DNA from: Alysiella sp.
GTDB lineage: Bacteria; Pseudomonadota; Gammaproteobacteria; Burkholderiales; Neisseriaceae
NCBI RefSeq assembly: GCF_030525755.1
Contig: NZ_JAUNEC010000044.1
Span: 1-14,545, forward strand
Length of the DNA stretch: 14,545 nt
Reading direction: 5' to 3'
The notes under the pieces are model-generated. The model made no database searches. It saw nothing but the letters and a program-made list of their open reading frames with translations, and was not told where the DNA came from. The position numbers were made by a program, and so were the translations under genes. The first letter of the stretch is position 1. Every line of letters starts with the position of its first letter. This document shows, piece after piece, positions 1 to 6,570 of the stretch.

Positions 1-1292
1 TGGGCATTGCCACTGTGGCGGTGCATTCCGAAGCCGACCGCGACAGCCTGCACGTTAAATTAGCCGATGAATCGGTGTGCATTGGTCCCGCGCCCAGCCC
101 ACAAAGTTATTTGCACATTCCGTCCATCATCGCGGCTGCCGAAGTGACGGGCGCGGACGGCATTCACCCTGGTTATGGCTTTTTGGCGGAAAACGCCAAT
201 TTTGCCGAACAGGTTGAAAATTCAGGCTTTATTTTCATCGGTCCCAAAGCGGATACGATTCGTTTGATGGGCGACAAGGTGTCTGCCAAACACGCAATGA
301 TTGCGGCTGGCGTGCCTTGCGTCCCTGGTTCGGACGGTGCGCTGCCTGATAATCCCGATGAAATCTTGAAAATTGCCGATAAAGTCGGTTTTCCTGTGAT
401 TATCAAAGCATCGGGTGGCGGTGGCGGTCGCGGTATGCGCGTGGTGGAAAAGAAAGAAGATTTGCTCAAATCGGTGGAAATGACCAAGGCGGAAGCACAA
501 GCTGCCTTTGGCAACCCCATGGTTTACATGGAACGCTTTTTGCAAAAACCGCGCCACATTGAAATTCAGGTGCTGGCAGACGAACACGGCAACGCGATTT
601 ATTTGGGCGAACGCGATTGCTCCATGCAACGCCGCCACCAAAAAATCATTGAGGAAGCCCCTGCCCCATTCATCACGCCCGAAGAGCGCGAAAAAATCGG
701 CACGGCTTGTACGGAAGCGTGTAAACGCATTGGCTATCGCGGTGCGGGTACGTTTGAGTTTTTGTATGAAGATGGCGAGTTTTTCTTTATTGAAATGAAC
801 ACGCGCGTGCAGGTGGAACACCCTGTTACCGAGCTGATTACGGGCGTGGACATTGTGCAAGAACAATTGCGCGTGGCGGCTGGTTTGCCTTTGCAATACA
901 CGCAAGACGATATTGTGTTGGAAGGTCATGCTTTTGAATGCCGCATCAATGCGGAAGACCCCTACAATTTCATTCCCAGCCCTGGTACGATTGAATCGTG
1001 TCATTTGCCCGGTGGATTGGGTGTGCGTGTGGACAGCCACATTTATCAAGGCTACAAAATTCCACCGAATTACGACAGCTTAATCGGCAAAATTTGCGTA
1101 CACGGCAAAACACGCCGTCAAGCGATTGCGAAAATGCTGGTGGCAATGAATGAGTTGGCGATTACGGGCATTAAAACCAATGCGCCTTTGCACCGCGATT
1201 TGTTTTGCGACAAGGGCTTTGTGGAAGGCGGTGTGAGCATTCATTATTTGGAACATTGGCTTGCTGAACGCAAAGAGAAACAAAGCCAATGA
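1..1292 (+). CDS. accC: Biotin carboxylase subunit of acetyl-CoA carboxylase (5' end outside window)
   Basis: ATP-dependent carboxylation of biotin on the AccB carrier, first half-reaction of acetyl-CoA carboxylase, committing step of fatty acid synthesis; cytoplasmic. The frame is open from base 3 (Gly-Ile-Ala-Thr-Val-Ala-Val-His-Ser), which aligns with about residue 25 of the 449-residue E. coli AccC, so roughly 24 N-terminal residues with the true start lie upstream. Seen: the HPGYGFLAEN segment, the glycine-rich ATP-grasp loop (GGGGGRGMRVV), ERDCSMQRRHQK, EEAPAP, and the catalytic block EMNTRVQVEHPVTE, followed by ECRINAEDP and the C-terminal GIKTN/IHYLE region. The gene ends in a normal position (TGA 1290-1292) with no internal damage. 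An accB gene is expected just upstream, as in most bacteria (inference). The GTG at 15 is an internal valine, not a start. Identity very secure. Confidence 0.97.
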   Translation, partial: GIATVAVHSEADRDSLHVKLADESVCIGPAPSPQSYLHIPSIIAAAEVTGADGIHPGYGFLAENANFAEQVENSGFIFIGPKADTIRLMGDKVSAKHAMIAAGVPCVPGSDGALPDNPDEILKIADKVGFPVIIKASGGGGGRGMRVVEKKEDLLKSVEMTKAEAQAAFGNPMVYMERFLQKPRHIEIQVLADEHGNAIYLGERDCSMQRRHQKIIEEAPAPFITPEEREKIGTACTEACKRIGYRGAGTFEFLYEDGEFFFIEMNTRVQVEHPVTELITGVDIVQEQLRVAAGLPLQYTQDDIVLEGHAFECRINAEDPYNFIPSPGTIESCHLPGGLGVRVDSHIYQGYKIPPNYDSLIGKICVHGKTRRQAIAKMLVAMNELAITGIKTNAPLHRDLFCDKGFVEGGVSIHYLEHWLAERKEKQSQ

Positions 1293-1293
1293 G

Positions 1294-1312
1294 TTTTCAG
1301 ACTGCCTGAAAA
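1294..1312. repeat. Degenerate DUS hairpin just after accC
   Basis: TTTTCAG (1294-1300) and CTGAAAA (1306-1312) form a 7-bp inverted repeat around a 5-base loop. It contains ACTGCCTGAA, a decayed relative of the DUS core, directly behind the accC stop codon. Possibly an eroded DUS hairpin; a proper terminator follows at 1336. Confidence 0.4.
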
Positions 1313-1335
1313 TGTCTGAAATAACCATTTAACAG

Positions 1336-1359
1336 AGGGCGGATCTCTATCCGCCTTTT
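1336..1359 (+). terminator. Rho-independent terminator after accC
   Basis: A perfect 7-bp stem GGCGGAT (1338-1344) / ATCCGCC (1349-1355) with a CTCT loop, extendable by one G-U and one A-U pair, is followed by four T (1356-1359). It stands 45 bp after the accC stop. The GGGCGGA stem sequence recurs in the bamD downstream region (3386 and 3461). Confidence 0.8.
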
Positions 1360-1378
1360 CGCTTTGATGTTTGAATTT

Positions 1379-1390
1379 TTCAGGCAGCCT
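1379..1390 (-). repeat. DNA uptake sequence, exact sim-type 12-mer
   Basis: TTCAGGCAGCCT on the plus strand, i.e. AGGCTGCCTGAA on the minus strand. Intergenic, between the accC terminator and thyA. Confidence 0.85.
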
Positions 1391-1468
1391 TTCTGCGTAC
1401 GACAAAAAATGATTGTGGTACATTACATTGAACATCAATGCCCAACCACAAATTGTCGCGTACTTAAA

Positions 1469-1480
1469 AGGCTGCCTGAA
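1469..1480 (+). repeat. DNA uptake sequence, exact sim-type 12-mer
   Basis: AGGCTGCCTGAA 22 bp upstream of the thyA ATG, in inverted orientation to the copy at 1379-1390 with 78 bp between them. Confidence 0.85.
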
Positions 1481-1501
1481 ATCCCAATCAAGAAAATCAC
1501 C

Positions 1502-2296
1502 ATGCAAACTTATCTCAATTTACTGCAAGACATTCTGGATAATGGCACTGACAAATCTGACCGTACAGGCGTTGGTACGCGTTCGGTATTCGGTCGCCAA
1601 ATGCGTTTTGACCTATCGCAAGGCTTCCCTCTTTTAACCACCAAAAAACTGCATTTACGTTCCATCATTCATGAATTACTGTGGTTTCTCAAAGGCGATA
1701 CCAATATCAAGTATTTGCAAAACAACAATGTTTCTATTTGGGACGAGTGGGCAGATGAAAACGGCGAGTTGGGTCGCGTTTACGGCGCGCAATGGCGTTC
1801 ATGGCGTGGTGCAAACGGCAAAACCACAGACCAAATCACCAATGTGATAACACAAATCAAAAATAATCCCGATAGTCGCCGTTTAATCGTTTCTGCATGG
1901 AATCCTGCCGAAGTGGACGACATGGCACTACCGCCCTGTCATGCATTGTTTCAGTTTTACGTTGCCAACGGCAAACTCTCTTGTCAGCTTTATCAACGCA
2001 GCGCAGACGTGTTTCTCGGCGTGCCATTCAACATCGCCAGCTACGCACTCTTAACGATGATGATTGCCCAAGTTTGCGGCTTACAAGCAGGCGAATTTGT
2101 GCATACATTGGGCGATGCCCATCTTTACAGCAACCATTTTGAACAAGCACGTTTGCAACTGACACGCGCACCCAAAAAGCTGCCTGAAATGAAATTAAAT
2201 CTTGAAATCAAAGATATCTTTGATTTCAAATTTGAAGATTTTGAATTGGTAAATTACGAAGCCTATCCACACATTAAAGCAGCAGTAGCGGTGTAA
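1502..2296 (+). CDS. thyA: Thymidylate synthase
   Basis: Converts dUMP and 5,10-methylenetetrahydrofolate to dTMP and dihydrofolate; cytoplasmic homodimer. With the ATG at 1502 the protein is 264 residues, the same length as E. coli ThyA, and the key residues keep the same numbers: Arg21, Arg126-Arg127 (NPDSRR), nucleophile Cys146 in PPCHALF, Arg166 in the QLYQRSADVFLG phosphate/dUMP motif, and the C-terminal KAAVAV tail that closes the active site. The frame stays open upstream to 1364, but that extension reads through a DUS copy and has no family counterpart, so 1502 is the start. The ribosome site is weak (AAGAAA about 8 bases upstream). A one-mismatch DUS (2177-2188) encodes Lys-Leu-Pro-Glu near the C-terminus, in a region that varies in the family. 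Monocistronic by spacing. Confidence 0.97.
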   Translation: MQTYLNLLQDILDNGTDKSDRTGVGTRSVFGRQMRFDLSQGFPLLTTKKLHLRSIIHELLWFLKGDTNIKYLQNNNVSIWDEWADENGELGRVYGAQWRSWRGANGKTTDQITNVITQIKNNPDSRRLIVSAWNPAEVDDMALPPCHALFQFYVANGKLSCQLYQRSADVFLGVPFNIASYALLTMMIAQVCGLQAGEFVHTLGDAHLYSNHFEQARLQLTRAPKKLPEMKLNLEIKDIFDFKFEDFELVNYEAYPHIKAAVAV

Positions 2297-2303
2297 TCTT
2301 TAT

Positions 2304-2315
2304 TTCAGGCTGCCT
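2304..2315 (-). repeat. DUS of the Kingella dialect downstream of thyA
   Basis: TTCAGGCTGCCT on the plus strand reads AGGCAGCCTGAA on the minus strand, the Kingella-type 12-mer. It is the only copy of that variant here that does not overlap a sim-type copy. On the plus strand it looks like a sim-type DUS that lost its last bases (AGGCTGCCTACA). Confidence 0.6.
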
Positions 2316-2390
2316 ACAACTGCAATTTTGGGTGCAGAAAAACGATGGTAAGCATTCCCAAATATCTGTAAAAATGGCACAATGCCACCT

Positions 2391-2402
2391 TTCAGGCAGC
2401 CT
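2391..2402 (-). repeat. DNA uptake sequence, exact sim-type 12-mer, upstream of bamD
   Basis: TTCAGGCAGCCT on the plus strand, ending 12 bp before the proposed -10 element of bamD, so that it covers the position of the -35 box. Confidence 0.85.
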
Positions 2403-2411
2403 TTCTGCTCA

Positions 2412-2420
2412 TGATACAAT
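2412..2420 (+). promoter_or_regulatory. Extended -10 promoter element for bamD
   Basis: TGATACAAT fits the extended -10 pattern TGnTANNNT. It lies 34 bp before the bamD ATG and leaves room for the AAGGA ribosome site at 2443-2447. No good -35 hexamer is visible; the expected site falls inside the DUS at 2391-2402, as is usual for extended -10 promoters that do not depend on -35. Confidence 0.45.
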
Positions 2421-2453
2421 CGCCACACGATTGCTTTTCAAAAAGGAAATCAC

Positions 2454-3260
2454 ATGAAAAAACTTTGGCTTGCTTTAAGTACTGCCGTCTTACTTACCGC
2501 CTGTGCCAGCAGCAACAGCTCAGTAAGCAAAGAAACCAAACTTACCCAAGATTGGTCGGCAGATAAACTCTATCGCGAAGCACGTACCGAATTGGACGAA
2601 GGCAATTACAGTCGCGCCATTGAATTGTATGAATTATTGCGTGCGCGCCAACCCGAAGGTCGCTACACCGAACAATCTTTATTGGATTCAGCTTACGCCC
2701 ATTTCAAAAATGAAAATCCACAAGGCGCAGAAATGGATTTGGCGCGATTTGAAAAAAATTTTCCTGCTAGCGTGGATATGGACTACGCCTTGTATTTACG
2801 CGGTTTAGTATTGTTTTCTGAAGACCAATCATTCTTAAATAAACTGGCCTCACAAGATTGGTCAGACCGTGATCCAGAAGCCAATCGCAAAGCATTCCGT
2901 GAATTTGAACGTTTGGTACGCAAATACCCAAACAGCAAATACGTTGAAGATGCCACCAAACGTATGGCTCAACTGGTTGATGCCATGGGCGGACACGAAA
3001 TTGCGATTGCCCGTTATTATGCCAAACGCGGTGCATTTACCGCTGCCAACAACCGTGCACAACGTGTTTTAACTTATTATCAAAATACCCGTTATGTGGA
3101 AGAAGCCTTAGCAATCATGGCATTCACTTACGATAAAATGGGCAATGAGCAACTGAAAACCGATACCGAACGCGTATTATCACAAAATTTCCCCAATAGC
3201 CCTTATCTGCAAAAAGCATGGGTGGCAGACGATATGCCTTGGTGGCGGTATTGGAAATAA
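2454..3260 (+). CDS. bamD: Outer membrane assembly lipoprotein BamD (ComL)
   Basis: Essential lipoprotein of the BAM complex that folds beta-barrel proteins into the outer membrane; in Neisseria it was named ComL for its role in transformation competence. The 268-residue product starts with a lipoprotein signal peptide: KK, a hydrophobic stretch, and the lipobox Leu-Thr-Ala-Cys with the lipidated Cys17. The rest is a helical TPR-type fold; the stretch from about residue 114 (DYALYLRGLVLF, then EDQSFLNKLASQDWSDRD), the NTRYVEE segment and the DDMPWWRYW C-terminus are those of neisserial ComL. AAGGA at 2443-2447 is 6 bases before the ATG and fixes the start. It sits alone, with its own probable promoter (2412-2420) and a structured intergenic region behind it. 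Recognition is secure. Confidence 0.96.
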   Translation: MKKLWLALSTAVLLTACASSNSSVSKETKLTQDWSADKLYREARTELDEGNYSRAIELYELLRARQPEGRYTEQSLLDSAYAHFKNENPQGAEMDLARFEKNFPASVDMDYALYLRGLVLFSEDQSFLNKLASQDWSDRDPEANRKAFREFERLVRKYPNSKYVEDATKRMAQLVDAMGGHEIAIARYYAKRGAFTAANNRAQRVLTYYQNTRYVEEALAIMAFTYDKMGNEQLKTDTERVLSQNFPNSPYLQKAWVADDMPWWRYWK

Positions 3261-3289
3261 ACAAAGCCAACAGACTGCAAACATATACT

Positions 3290-3335
3290 TATGCTCGTTT
3301 CAAATAGAATGACTGTACTATTTAAAACGAGCATA
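3290..3335. repeat. Long hairpin downstream of bamD
   Basis: Two 18-base arms (3290-3307 and 3318-3335) are reverse complements with one mismatch, around a 10-base loop. There is no T-run after it, so it is not a standard terminator. It begins 30 bp after the bamD stop and could protect the mRNA 3' end or be a small transposon-derived element. Confidence 0.7.
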
Positions 3336-3381
3336 TTTGCAGGAAGAAACCTGTACAAAACCCATTCATTTTAAAACAAAC

Positions 3382-3472
3382 ATAGGGGCGGATTATTTCA
3401 TCTCCGCCCTTTTTCTCTCTTTCATGGATAAAAAACAACTCCCAACAGAGCAGATATGAAATCCGCCCCTAT
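3382..3472. repeat. REP-like inverted repeat pair
   Basis: The 13-mer ATAGGGGCGGATT (3382-3394) is repeated as its exact reverse complement at 3460-3472. Around each copy the match continues imperfectly (GATGAAA-type bases). The first copy folds with 3403-3409 into its own GGGCGGA/TCCGCCC hairpin. The layout resembles two head-to-head REP units; no transposase is in the window. Confidence 0.55.
3384..3414 (+). terminator. Rho-independent terminator, probably for bamD
   Basis: GGGCGGA (3386-3392) pairs with TCCGCCC (3403-3409) across a 10-base loop; the stem can be extended by a G-U and an A-U pair and is followed by five T (3410-3414). It lies about 125 bp after the bamD stop. It is part of the REP-like pair at 3382-3472. 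Confidence 0.7.
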
Positions 3473-3506
3473 AAACCAAGTTTTGCAAAAGTTTCAGCCT
3501 GAAAAT

Positions 3507-4877
3507 TCAATTTGCATTCAAATACCGCCTCAAACGAAACACATCATCGGGCGCAATCCGTGCTTTCAAGGGCGATGAATAAATGCACCAATCGCTTACA
3601 TCTGCCAAAGGCAAAGTATAGGTATTACCACTGTGCATTTCGGGAATGGCAAAGGGGTCATTGACCAATTTAGCGGTAACGTTTTCATCGTCCATCTTTT
3701 CCACCACAAACCACATATGCTCGGTTTCTTCGGTGCTGGGTGAATGACAAGCAATTTTCATCATGTAACCCCAAACGCCTTGTTCAGGAGCAAAACGTTT
3801 CATACATTGTGCCAAAATCGGCAGTTTTTCCGCTGCCTGATAATACATTCTTGCGGTTTCTTGATTGGGCAACATGAACATCATGTGATTGTCTTCATGC
3901 AAAATGTCGCCCAAATCCGCAAAATGCGTCATCTTACCGTCCACATCTGCCAACAGCACCATAGAAGGCTCGGTGTGAATGTCGCCTTCAGGTCGGTCGT
4001 TCAAATCGCCACTGAATGCCCCTACTTTTTGTGGGTCAAACAAATCGTGTGTCAAAGCGTCTTGCCACGACATCATGCGGATTGCCAACTCACCATGTTC
4101 GTGTCGTGCCAAAGTAAAGGCTTCGTCTTCATGCCACAATGTACCATTGTACAGCAGAATGTTTGCCATGCTGGTGATGATGTTTTGACCCACAGACAAA
4201 TGCGGCTGTTTCACACACAAAATTTCCAATTCAGGTAAACCGAATTTCAACAAACCGTGTGTGTGCAACCAATAGTCGCCGTTTTCCGCGTCTTCGGGGG
4301 TAATCGCGTGAATCACATAAGCACATTCCAAACTGGGCGGTGTGTGGGTTTGCGCCATTTCAGCCAGCCATGTGCCACTCAAAAAAGTAGAAGCAACAAG
4401 GTCTTGTACAGCGTAACATTCGCCAGCCACCGCATCGATGACCGCCAATTGCAATAACCAATTGGTTTGTCCCCAGTCGCTATCCAAATAGGTTAAACAC
4501 TCCAATAATTGTGTGGCTTGATGCATTTCCATGCGTTCATCTGCCAGCAAATTGCGGTCGCGGAATGCAGCGGCTTCGTCAGACCATTCTTCGGGGTTTT
4601 CGTTTGCCAAAAATTTTACGCTGAACATGAAAAACGTGGGTTCATCTTCATCATCGTCTTGCGAAGACAACACAATGCGGATTTCGCCGTCTTCTGTTTC
4701 TTCTACCAATACCACATCGCTCACATCTGCACGTTGTAAAACTTTTTGCACACGTTCACGAACCATGTCCACAGTGGGTTTGGTAATGTGGTTTTTCAAT
4801 GCCGCCAAATAAATGCTAGGGGCTTGGTATGCGCCGTTTTTTAAATCATCGTAAATGGGTAGGCTGGGGTTGTACAT
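3507..4877 (-). CDS. Uncharacterised protein, DUF4026-like N-terminal region with DUF2314-like C-terminal domain
   Basis: A 456-residue soluble protein with no signal peptide and no membrane segment, so probably cytoplasmic. Residues about 385-450 (EHMWFVVEKM, then NDPF, then LADVSDW) look like the DUF2314 domain (E. coli YegJ family), whose typical pattern is a Trp-containing strand, N-D-P, and an I/V-S-D-W turn. The long N-terminal part resembles DUF4026, a family that I recall being found with DUF2314; both assignments are from memory of sequence patterns, not from a search. The N-terminal part is acidic, with a DDDEDE run at 74-79. AAGGAC about 7 bases before the ATG on the minus strand supports the start at 4877. 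It is the only minus-strand gene and is divergent from gabD. Function unknown. Confidence 0.75.
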   Translation of the reverse strand: MYNPSLPIYDDLKNGAYQAPSIYLAALKNHITKPTVDMVRERVQKVLQRADVSDVVLVEETEDGEIRIVLSSQDDDEDEPTFFMFSVKFLANENPEEWSDEAAAFRDRNLLADERMEMHQATQLLECLTYLDSDWGQTNWLLQLAVIDAVAGECYAVQDLVASTFLSGTWLAEMAQTHTPPSLECAYVIHAITPEDAENGDYWLHTHGLLKFGLPELEILCVKQPHLSVGQNIITSMANILLYNGTLWHEDEAFTLARHEHGELAIRMMSWQDALTHDLFDPQKVGAFSGDLNDRPEGDIHTEPSMVLLADVDGKMTHFADLGDILHEDNHMMFMLPNQETARMYYQAAEKLPILAQCMKRFAPEQGVWGYMMKIACHSPSTEETEHMWFVVEKMDDENVTAKLVNDPFAIPEMHSGNTYTLPLADVSDWCIYSSPLKARIAPDDVFRLRRYLNAN

Positions 4878-4905
4878 AGATGTCCTTTATGTGTAAAAAT
4901 GCATT

Positions 4906-4920
4906 TTCAGGCTGCCTGAA
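4906..4920. repeat. Overlapping sim-type (+) and Kingella-type (-) DUS
   Basis: TTCAGGCTGCCTGAA is palindromic except for its central base. Bases 4909-4920 are an exact sim DUS on the plus strand and 4906-4917 an exact Kingella-type DUS on the minus strand. Flanking T and A runs lengthen the stem. It is in the leader of the minus-strand gene at 3507-4877. Confidence 0.75.
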
Positions 4921-4944
4921 AAAAACAAACAAATAAAATTGAAG

Positions 4945-4950
4945 TGTCAA
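4945..4950 (-). promoter_or_regulatory. Possible -35 box for the minus-strand gene
   Basis: The minus strand reads TTGACA, a perfect -35 hexamer, 68 bp before the ATG at 4877. No convincing -10 is found 16-18 bases downstream (TGTTTT at best), so this is only suggestive. Confidence 0.25.
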
Positions 4951-4992
4951 TAATATTTAAAACAATTTTTTCATGAATACAACAAAAAGCCT

Positions 4993-5004
4993 TTCAGGCA
5001 GCCT
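4993..5004 (-). repeat. DNA uptake sequence, exact sim-type 12-mer
   Basis: TTCAGGCAGCCT on the plus strand, ending 9 bp before the TATAAT box of gabD and therefore lying over the -35/spacer part of that promoter. Confidence 0.85.
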
Positions 5005-5013
5005 GTTCTTAAT

Positions 5014-5019
5014 TATAAT
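5014..5019 (+). promoter_or_regulatory. -10 box for gabD
   Basis: A perfect TATAAT, 39 bp before the gabD ATG. The -35 position (about 4991-4996, CTTTCA) is poor and overlaps the DUS at 4993-5004. Confidence 0.5.
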
Positions 5020-5057
5020 CAAAAACATTGACCGCCTGAAAACCACAAGGACACATC

Positions 5058-6491
5058 ATGCAAAACATTCAAGCCCTTTTACAACACCCCGATATTGCCT
5101 TTGAACCTACTCCCAACAGCCTTGCCGTTTGTAATCCCTATGATGGCGGCGTGTTAGCCTATGTCCAAATACAGAACCCCAAACAGGTTTTACAACACAT
5201 TCAGGCAGCCCAAATCGCCCAAAAAGCATGGGCGACACGTACAGCTTTGGAACGGGCGGACATTTTGTGGGCATGGTATCGTGCTGCGCTGGACAATCAA
5301 GATGAGTTAGCACGTTTAATCACATTGGAACAAGGCAAAACGCTGACTGAAGCACGAGGCGAAGTGGCATATGCGGCTGCATTTATCCGTTGGTTTGCCG
5401 AAGAAGCACGGCGTATTGATGGCGACATCATCACCTCTGTCAAGCCCAATCAAAAATTGCTGGTACTCAAACAAGCCATTGGCGTTACTGCCGCCATCAC
5501 GCCTTGGAATTTCCCTGCTGCCATGATAACGCGCAAAGTTGCCCCTGCTCTGGCAGCAGGTTGTGCCATGCTGATTAAACCAGCCAGCCAAACACCATTA
5601 AGCGCATATGCTTGGGTACAACTGGCATATCAAGCAGGGCTGCCTGAAAATCTCTTGCCCATATTGTGCGGCAAAGCCAATGACATCAGCCAAATACTCA
5701 CTGACAGCCCTATTGTGCGTAAAATCAGTTTCACAGGTTCAACCGAAATCGGTGCCAAACTCTATGCTGCTAGTGCACCTCACATCAAAAAACTCAGTTT
5801 GGAATTGGGCGGTAATGCACCTGCAATTGTGTTTGATGATGCGGATTTAGACCAAGCTGTATCAGGCGTAATGGCAAGCAAATTCCGCAACAGCGGACAA
5901 ACCTGCGTATGCAGCAATCGCATTTATGTTCAGGCAGGCATTTATGATGCGTTTTGCCAACGCATTGCCCAAGCCGCAAGCGACCTGAAATTGGGCAATG
6001 GTTTGGAACACGGTGTGGAACAAGGTCCGCTCATCAATGAAAGTGCAGTAAAAAAAGTGCAACAACACATTGCTGATGCCTTACAAAAAGGGGCGCGTTG
6101 CTTAACAGGCGGTAAACGCAGCACATTGGGTGGCACATTTTTTGAGCCAACGGTGTTGTGTGATGTCCATCACGAGATGCAAGTGGCACACGAAGAAACC
6201 TTTGCACCACTTTGTCCAATTTTCAAATTTGATGATGAAGATGAAGTCATCGCCGCCGCCAATGCCAGTGAATACGGCTTGGCAGCTTATGTGTTTACCC
6301 GCAACGCCAGCCGACAATGGCGTGTAGCCGAAGCATTGGAATGTGGCATGGTTGGCATCAATACAGGTTTAATCAGCAATGAAGTTGCACCCTTTGGCGG
6401 CGTAAAATCCAGCGGTTTGGGACGCGAAGGCAGTCGCTACGGCATAGAAGAATATTTAGAAATGAAATATGTGTGTTTGGATTTAAGTTAA
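5058..6491 (+). CDS. gabD: Succinate-semialdehyde dehydrogenase, GabD type
   Basis: Oxidises succinate semialdehyde to succinate with NAD(P)+, last step of 4-aminobutyrate degradation; cytoplasmic. The 477-residue protein is close to the 482 residues of E. coli GabD and collinear with it. Seen: the TPWNFP motif (Asn151), KPASQTP (Lys174), FTGSTEIG cofactor-binding turn, general base Glu249 in LELGGN, and nucleophile Cys283 in SGQTCVCSNR, where the second cysteine (Cys285) matches the CxC pair used as a redox switch in some family members. The end (EVAPFGGVKSSGLGREGS, GIEEYLE) is GabD-like. AAGGA at 5047-5051 fixes the start. No gabT or gabP neighbour is present, so the in vivo substrate could be another semialdehyde. 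DUS-like cores at 5200 and 5637 are in frame (Ile-Gln-Ala-Ala; Gly-Leu-Pro-Glu-Asn). Confidence 0.9.
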   Translation: MQNIQALLQHPDIAFEPTPNSLAVCNPYDGGVLAYVQIQNPKQVLQHIQAAQIAQKAWATRTALERADILWAWYRAALDNQDELARLITLEQGKTLTEARGEVAYAAAFIRWFAEEARRIDGDIITSVKPNQKLLVLKQAIGVTAAITPWNFPAAMITRKVAPALAAGCAMLIKPASQTPLSAYAWVQLAYQAGLPENLLPILCGKANDISQILTDSPIVRKISFTGSTEIGAKLYAASAPHIKKLSLELGGNAPAIVFDDADLDQAVSGVMASKFRNSGQTCVCSNRIYVQAGIYDAFCQRIAQAASDLKLGNGLEHGVEQGPLINESAVKKVQQHIADALQKGARCLTGGKRSTLGGTFFEPTVLCDVHHEMQVAHEETFAPLCPIFKFDDEDEVIAAANASEYGLAAYVFTRNASRQWRVAEALECGMVGINTGLISNEVAPFGGVKSSGLGREGSRYGIEEYLEMKYVCLDLS

Positions 6492-6501
6492 ATCATCAAA
6501 C

Positions 6502-6513
6502 AAGCTGCCTGAA
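6502..6513 (+). repeat. DUS, one mismatch (AAGCTGCCTGAA)
   Basis: Sits 10 bp after the gabD stop, 15 bp before a possible -10 box for ribD (6529-6534). Confidence 0.65.
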
Positions 6514-6528
6514 AACCCACAACTGCAT

Positions 6529-6534
6529 TAAAAT
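6529..6534 (+). promoter_or_regulatory. Possible -10 box for ribD
   Basis: TAAAAT, 36 bp before the ribD ATG; no recognisable -35, whose position is covered by the DUS at 6502-6513. Weak evidence. Confidence 0.3.
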
Positions 6535-6570
6535 ACACTCCCTTGATTTTTGTTTTCCAGTCAGCCAATC

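Noticed and set aside
222..1049. Long minus-strand open frame opposite accC (275 codons)
   Set aside because: It mirrors the conserved AccC frame, has biased composition (rich in His, Arg and Phe), and no ribosome site or family features.
1416..1424. TGGTACATT as an extended -10 for thyA
   Set aside because: Only a moderate match (TACATT), with no -35 and a long 78-base leader; too weak to list.
1364..1501. N-terminal extension of thyA
   Set aside because: It translates a DUS and intergenic sequence; the ATG at 1502 gives exactly the family length and numbering.
3744..4238. Plus-strand open frame inside the DUF4026-like gene
   Set aside because: Antisense shadow of the intact minus-strand gene, no recognisable domain.
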